From the NCBI GenBank assembly GCA_026391655.1, contig JAPLDR010000026.1:346-48101 (forward strand): DNA of 47,756 nt. The letters are read 5' to 3'. The notes beneath the pieces were generated by a model that was not told where the DNA came from, did no database searches, and worked only from the letters and a program-made list of their open reading frames with translations. Within the stretch, counting starts at the first letter, position 1; each line of letters opens with the position of its first letter. This document shows positions 43,744-47,756 of the stretch, piece after piece. The position numbers and the translations under genes are program-made. The stretch is from Bacteroidia bacterium. Lineage in GTDB: Bacteria; Bacteroidota; Bacteroidia; Bacteroidales; Prolixibacteraceae.

Positions 43744-44796
43744 TCAAACTGCAATTGCCTCAAGTTCAATTATTTCTTTTAAACGTAATGAAATATTTTT
43801 CCAATTTGAATTTAAGTTAACTGTCCTTATCAAAATTTTATGCCCTGAATATTTAAAGTTTAAATTATAGTCTTTCTCAATTGTCGGATATAGCAAAATA
43901 CCGGTTGCATTTTGAGTTTTAGAATTGCTGTCTTGTTGGTTTAATAGATAGCTGAATAATTGGTAAAGATTGGATGATTTAATTCTTTCCTTGTCATAAT
44001 TCAAAGTCATTGTTTCTCGATAAAACTTGGCATCAATTATTACTTTCTCCATGTCATTTTCCAAAGTAATATCTGTCTCCATTTGAGGCAAAAACTGATA
44101 ATTTTCACTGTCAGTTTCGTCAAACTGCCATTTAATGGTTTCTTTCTTAACGGTTCTATATTTCTGCTGTTCTATTCTATAAAAGTTCCTGATGAATGCT
44201 TCAAAAAGTTGATTCATCTTGCTGTCATCTCTTGTAAAGTCTGAAAACTTATATTTCCCTTGCTCTTCTGAAGGAAATGTACTTTCGTAAATGATTTGGC
44301 AAACATTCATTACAAAACCATAGAAATGATTATTTCTGCTTAGTCGAACTTGTTTGAATATTGAATTGGTAATTTCAATTTGGTCAATGCCAGACAACAT
44401 TCTTTGTAAAGAAACCAACTCGCTTTTCATTTGCTTGTCAAGACCTTTGGTTCGTATAAGTCTGTAAATTGTTGAAACTAAAATTTGGTTTAAAATTATG
44501 TTTGCAGAGAAATCATCAAAATTACAAATGGTTCTTTGTTTGAAAAGCAAATTGCTTTTTAGCGTTTGGCTGATTTGAACTTTCCCTTTTACTCCGGCAA
44601 GTTCCTCTGTATGGTCAATATAGCTTTTGTCAATGCCTCTTTTTAAAAGCATTTTGGTTGCATTGATTAAAACCTTCGCGAATAGGTCAAGTAATTCAGT
44701 ATAATCTTCAGGTTTTACATTTACGCGATCCTTCTCATCCAGCTTATTCCAGGCATAGCAAAGTAAGAAGTAAATATTTTCAATAGGTATTTGCAT
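43744..44796 (-). CDS. mcrC: McrC-type restriction endonuclease subunit
   Basis: 350 residues. IPIENIYFLLCYAWNKLDE is the classical McrC start, and KMNQLFEAFIRNFYR with Glu199 is the family core helix. The PD-(D/E)xK nuclease core is seen as QMETDITLEN (Asp242) and KVIIDAKFY (Asp255, Lys257), all present, so it should be active. McrC is the nuclease partner of the McrB motor and is started 3 bp after the mcrB stop, hence tightly coupled. In McrBC it cuts DNA with modified bases when McrB translocates. Confidence 0.92.
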   Translation of the reverse strand: MQIPIENIYFLLCYAWNKLDEKDRVNVKPEDYTELLDLFAKVLINATKMLLKRGIDKSYIDHTEELAGVKGKVQISQTLKSNLLFKQRTICNFDDFSANIILNQILVSTIYRLIRTKGLDKQMKSELVSLQRMLSGIDQIEITNSIFKQVRLSRNNHFYGFVMNVCQIIYESTFPSEEQGKYKFSDFTRDDSKMNQLFEAFIRNFYRIEQQKYRTVKKETIKWQFDETDSENYQFLPQMETDITLENDMEKVIIDAKFYRETMTLNYDKERIKSSNLYQLFSYLLNQQDSNSKTQNATGILLYPTIEKDYNLNFKYSGHKILIRTVNLNSNWKNISLRLKEIIELEAIAV

Positions 44797-44799
44797 CTG

Positions 44800-47756
44800 T
44801 TACCTTGATAGTTGTTTTAAAACCTCTGCAACTTTTGCAGAATTATCAAACCAAATTTCTTCAAAAAGTGGGTTCAGTTCAAAACTCAAAATTTCATTCC
44901 ACCATTTGTTTTCATCTTCGCCTTTGGTAAATGTGCAAAAATAGCTATGTCCAATTTGGAAGCCTTCCCCAAGATTAGGGTCGCCTTTTATTGTGCTATT
45001 AACTTTTGTAACTGATGAACAAATGTGTTCAACTATTGGAGCCGTTAATCCTCTAACTGAAAGGAATGAACGGAAATTGTCACCATAGTCGGGTTGTAGT
45101 GTGACAAAAGCAAATCTTCTTCTTAATGCATAATCAACTATTGCCAAAGAACGGTCTGCGGTATTCATTGTACCTATGATGTAAAGATTTTCAGGAACAT
45201 AAAAACGGTCTTCTTCATCTTCTGCATAAGTTAGCTTTAAGACAAACTTTTCTACCCTTTTGTCTGCTTCAATCAGCATCATCAATTCACCGAATATTTT
45301 ACTCAGGTTTCCTCTGTTTATCTCATCAATTATAAAGAAAAATTTTTGTTCTGGCTGATTTATTGCCCTTTGGCAAAATGTATAAAACAATCCATTCTTC
45401 AATTCAAAACTACCTTTTTGAGTCGGTCTTAACCCCTGTATAAAGTCTTCGTAACTATATGATTGATGAAACTGAATCATTTCAATATTGGAGTCTAAAA
45501 CCTCTTTCATCATTTCATATGCTAATTTACGTGCTATGAAAGTTTTACCAACTCCAGGAGGTCCTTGTAAAATAATATTCTTCTTCCTCTTAAGAATATC
45601 TACTGTTTCCCTGAATTTTTCCTCTTTAATGAAAGGTTTATCTGAATCAGTTGTAAAATCATATTTCTTTTTTGATAAAGTTGGGGAAACTCCTTCGACA
45701 AAATCGTTTTTCTCATCAATGACATTCTGGATTATGTTATATTCTTCCTCTGTCAGCTTAAATAGGCTCCCTTGATTATTCTTGAATACTTCACAATTTT
45801 CTAATCCTTTTAAATCTTTTAATTCATTCCAATAAATTGGATACGGAAGTTTTCTAACTAACTCAAATTCTACTTGTTCTTTATTGTCTTTTTGAAAAAC
45901 TCCTTTGGTTCCTCGATAAATTGCCTTTATAGCTTTTGAAGGAGAACTTTCATATCCTATTATTACATCGTTTTCCTTAAATGCTTCGAAATATTTATAA
46001 ATTCTTCTTTTATTACCATCGTCATTGTGTGTTGTATAAGTTTGTAATTCTCCAACTAAGTGATTTCCAATTTTCCAGATTTTGGGATTTGCATTAAGCC
46101 ACCAAAAGTTCGAAGGTTCAACCTCTAAAGATTCTGGTTCTATTATTTCTGGTGTAATTTCATTTATATCTTTTTTTAGAAACTTTGATTGCACCTGTTT
46201 GAATAATTCTAATACTTGCTTTTCGGTTAATGATTTATTTTTACCTAAATCAGTTAGTGCCCAAACACCTCTTTTTTCATTGGAAATAAGGCCAGCATCT
46301 TTTAAATAATTTCTAGCCCAAGCAACTTGATTATAAATGATTGGAACGCCAGTTTTAGATTTTTCCTCTAATTCTTGCTTGGAAAAATTAAAATCATCTA
46401 TTACTAGTTTTGTTATTTCAGAAGGTTTTCCCTCACCACCAACCTTATTTAGTATTTTTAGTAGTGGATTAAAAAATCGCAAGAATTTTGGGCCTTGATT
46501 TTTATTTTGTCTATCCAGATCTTCAAATAATTCTGGTTCTTCGAGTTCAATTAGTAAATCATTATCCACAAATACCGAAACAAGTTCGGGATACAATCTT
46601 GCATATTCATCCAATAAAAATTTCCATACTTTCGTTGGACTGAATGTGTCTGGTCTGAATAGTGTTTTATATTTACCACCAGTTGGATAGTCCAATGAAT
46701 TGGGTTTATATTGATAAACCTTATCTGTAATCCAATCAATTTTTCTTCTATGATTATACCCGCCAGCATTCTCATCATAATAATAATCGCTTTTTATGAT
46801 TCCGATTCCTAGACAAGTATTGACACCTTTATTTGCAAATACTACATCACCAATATTTGCTGATTTTAGAAGCCAAAGATTCCATGTCTGATTTGATTGG
46901 CTATCTGATGGCAATCCAGCCTTTATGTTTATTTCGGCATTTGAATTACAAATAGAAACATCACCGACTTCTAAATCAATAAATCGAATAGCAGCAACAC
47001 CTTCTTTATAAAAATCATTCCATTCAGAAGCTTGACTTCCGGGAGAAAATTTGAAATAGTTTTTGCTTTCTTTATTAAGCTTAATAATTTCGTACTTGCT
47101 ATTATTTAAAATTTCTACAACTTTTTCATAAGAGGGAACTTTTAATAACTGATTTGGTTTGGGGTCTTTAATTGACCAACCTGCAATTTGCCCTGCCTCT
47201 GGTGTTGCCTTTAGCCAAACAAAAAATTGATAGCTGTCTTTGTGCGATCCTTTGGTTATTGGGTATAAAGCTAACCAACAATAATCACTACCAAAATTAG
47301 ATGGCCCTTGAAAATCGACGGTATGAAAAGTGTAATCATTTAAATCTAATTTACTCAGTAAGTCTTTTGATATTAGTTCCAAATAATTTTGTACTGTTTC
47401 TTTAATTGTCCCTCTATAGAAAAAGACATGAAAAACACTCCAATGTTTTTGCCAATTCGCAAATATATCTCTTTTAAAAAGTTCGTAATCTTGAAGTTGC
47501 TTTAAGAAACCCTCTTTGTAATGATTAAAATAGTCAACATCTTTAGTTCTGATTTTATCCTTGATCTCATCTACAAGTACCTCACTTATTGTTTCACCAT
47601 GCAATAGTTTACGCGAGATTTCAGCCCTCAATAAATTTACCGGTTTAAAACTACGGTCGGGGTCGCCATATTCATTGTAGATTTCTTCTACTACATTTTT
47701 AGGCAAACTATTAATTGCAGTAAACAAATCATTCTGCTTTTCGGCATAACCATTAT
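44800..47756 (-). CDS. mcrB: McrB-type AAA+ GTPase with two EVE-like domains and Mrr-type winged helix, N-terminus cut by window edge
   Basis: At least 984 residues. The frame is open past the edge (reading NGYAEKQNDLFTA) without an upstream ATG; the first in-frame start codon is a TTG at 47727, so the true start is likely outside. Numbering from that TTG: an EVE-like module near 222-345 (FKFSPGSQASEWNDFYKEG, GLGIGIIKSDYYYDE), a Mrr_N-like winged helix near 412-500 (ARNYLKDAGLISNEKRGVWALTDLG), a clear EVE domain near 541-630 (WWLNANPKIWKI, NDVIIGYESSPSKAIKAIYRG), and the AAA+ motor: GPPGVGKT (722-729), FFFIIDEINRGNLSKIFGE and GTMNTADRS (852-860, the McrB signature). It should recognise modified bases and drive McrC. 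Confidence 0.92.
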   Translation of the reverse strand, partial: NGYAEKQNDLFTAINSLPKNVVEEIYNEYGDPDRSFKPVNLLRAEISRKLLHGETISEVLVDEIKDKIRTKDVDYFNHYKEGFLKQLQDYELFKRDIFANWQKHWSVFHVFFYRGTIKETVQNYLELISKDLLSKLDLNDYTFHTVDFQGPSNFGSDYCWLALYPITKGSHKDSYQFFVWLKATPEAGQIAGWSIKDPKPNQLLKVPSYEKVVEILNNSKYEIIKLNKESKNYFKFSPGSQASEWNDFYKEGVAAIRFIDLEVGDVSICNSNAEINIKAGLPSDSQSNQTWNLWLLKSANIGDVVFANKGVNTCLGIGIIKSDYYYDENAGGYNHRRKIDWITDKVYQYKPNSLDYPTGGKYKTLFRPDTFSPTKVWKFLLDEYARLYPELVSVFVDNDLLIELEEPELFEDLDRQNKNQGPKFLRFFNPLLKILNKVGGEGKPSEITKLVIDDFNFSKQELEEKSKTGVPIIYNQVAWARNYLKDAGLISNEKRGVWALTDLGKNKSLTEKQVLELFKQVQSKFLKKDINEITPEIIEPESLEVEPSNFWWLNANPKIWKIGNHLVGELQTYTTHNDDGNKRRIYKYFEAFKENDVIIGYESSPSKAIKAIYRGTKGVFQKDNKEQVEFELVRKLPYPIYWNELKDLKGLENCEVFKNNQGSLFKLTEEEYNIIQNVIDEKNDFVEGVSPTLSKKKYDFTTDSDKPFIKEEKFRETVDILKRKKNIILQGPPGVGKTFIARKLAYEMMKEVLDSNIEMIQFHQSYSYEDFIQGLRPTQKGSFELKNGLFYTFCQRAINQPEQKFFFIIDEINRGNLSKIFGELMMLIEADKRVEKFVLKLTYAEDEEDRFYVPENLYIIGTMNTADRSLAIVDYALRRRFAFVTLQPDYGDNFRSFLSVRGLTAPIVEHICSSVTKVNSTIKGDPNLGEGFQIGHSYFCTFTKGEDENKWWNEILSFELNPLFEEIWFDNSAKVAEVLKQLSR

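Noticed and set aside
45488-46309. Plus-strand frames of 75-95 residues over mcrB
   Set aside because: Shadows of mcrB, which has strong family motifs through the region.

Overview
The window looks like a chromosomal segment of a Bacteroidota bacterium, probably from the Bacteroidales/Marinilabiliales side. The support is a PorV-type outer-membrane protein, a PorP/SprF protein beside a gliding-motility-type (type B) C-terminal sorting domain, several lipoproteins, AT-rich start regions without clear Shine-Dalgarno sequences, and Bacteroidota-style -7 boxes (TAnnTTTG) before some genes. Family assignments come from reading motifs, not from searches. No tRNA, rRNA, CRISPR array or intact transposase was seen.

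Layout. 1-7.7 kb holds housekeeping and metabolism: a cut comF, rnr, a small membrane protein with a type I pullulanase, an alanine dehydrogenase-like gene broken by one in-frame TAA, tsaE and gcvH. 8.1-14.4 kb is a secreted-protein island linked to type IX secretion. It has an Ig-rich exoprotein, an unknown secreted protein, a protein with a type B sorting domain, its likely PorP/SprF partner, and a lipoprotein. 14.5-20.7 kb carries a TPR protein, polyphosphate kinase, a HEAT-like protein and two membrane proteins, one a YgjV-acetyltransferase-like fusion. 20.9-24.9 kb has a transglutaminase-fold/beta-propeller exoprotein that seems to lack its catalytic residues, followed by porV. 25.0-29.2 kb has a zinc/manganese ABC importer (substrate-binding protein, ATPase, permease), yidD and an orphan efflux adaptor.

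29.7-36.3 kb looks like a scavenging locus for ribose from nucleosides and related N-glycosides: ribokinase, a lipoprotein of the ADP-ribosylglycohydrolase family, a lipoprotein nucleoside hydrolase, a sugar permease of the DMT type, then a GH97 glycosidase. The permease is broken by a TAG in place of a conserved Trp, and a 91-bp palindromic element sits just before it. A ferredoxin-NADP reductase-like gene, rlmN, a large envelope protein, a REP-like repeat, a small membrane protein and a PQQ-type beta-propeller follow.

From 41.8 kb to the right edge is a small defence/maintenance region: a PIN toxin with an overlapping downstream antitoxin-like ORF, an unknown gene bounded by GC-rich structured segments, a possible 33-residue ORF, and McrC and McrB. 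McrB is cut by the window edge and appears to combine two EVE-like readers, a Mrr-type winged helix and the AAA+ motor.

The most unusual signals are two otherwise intact genes each broken by one nonsense codon (both would be G-to-A on the + strand), the structured segments around the gene downstream of mcrC, and the degenerate active site of the transglutaminase-like protein beside porV.
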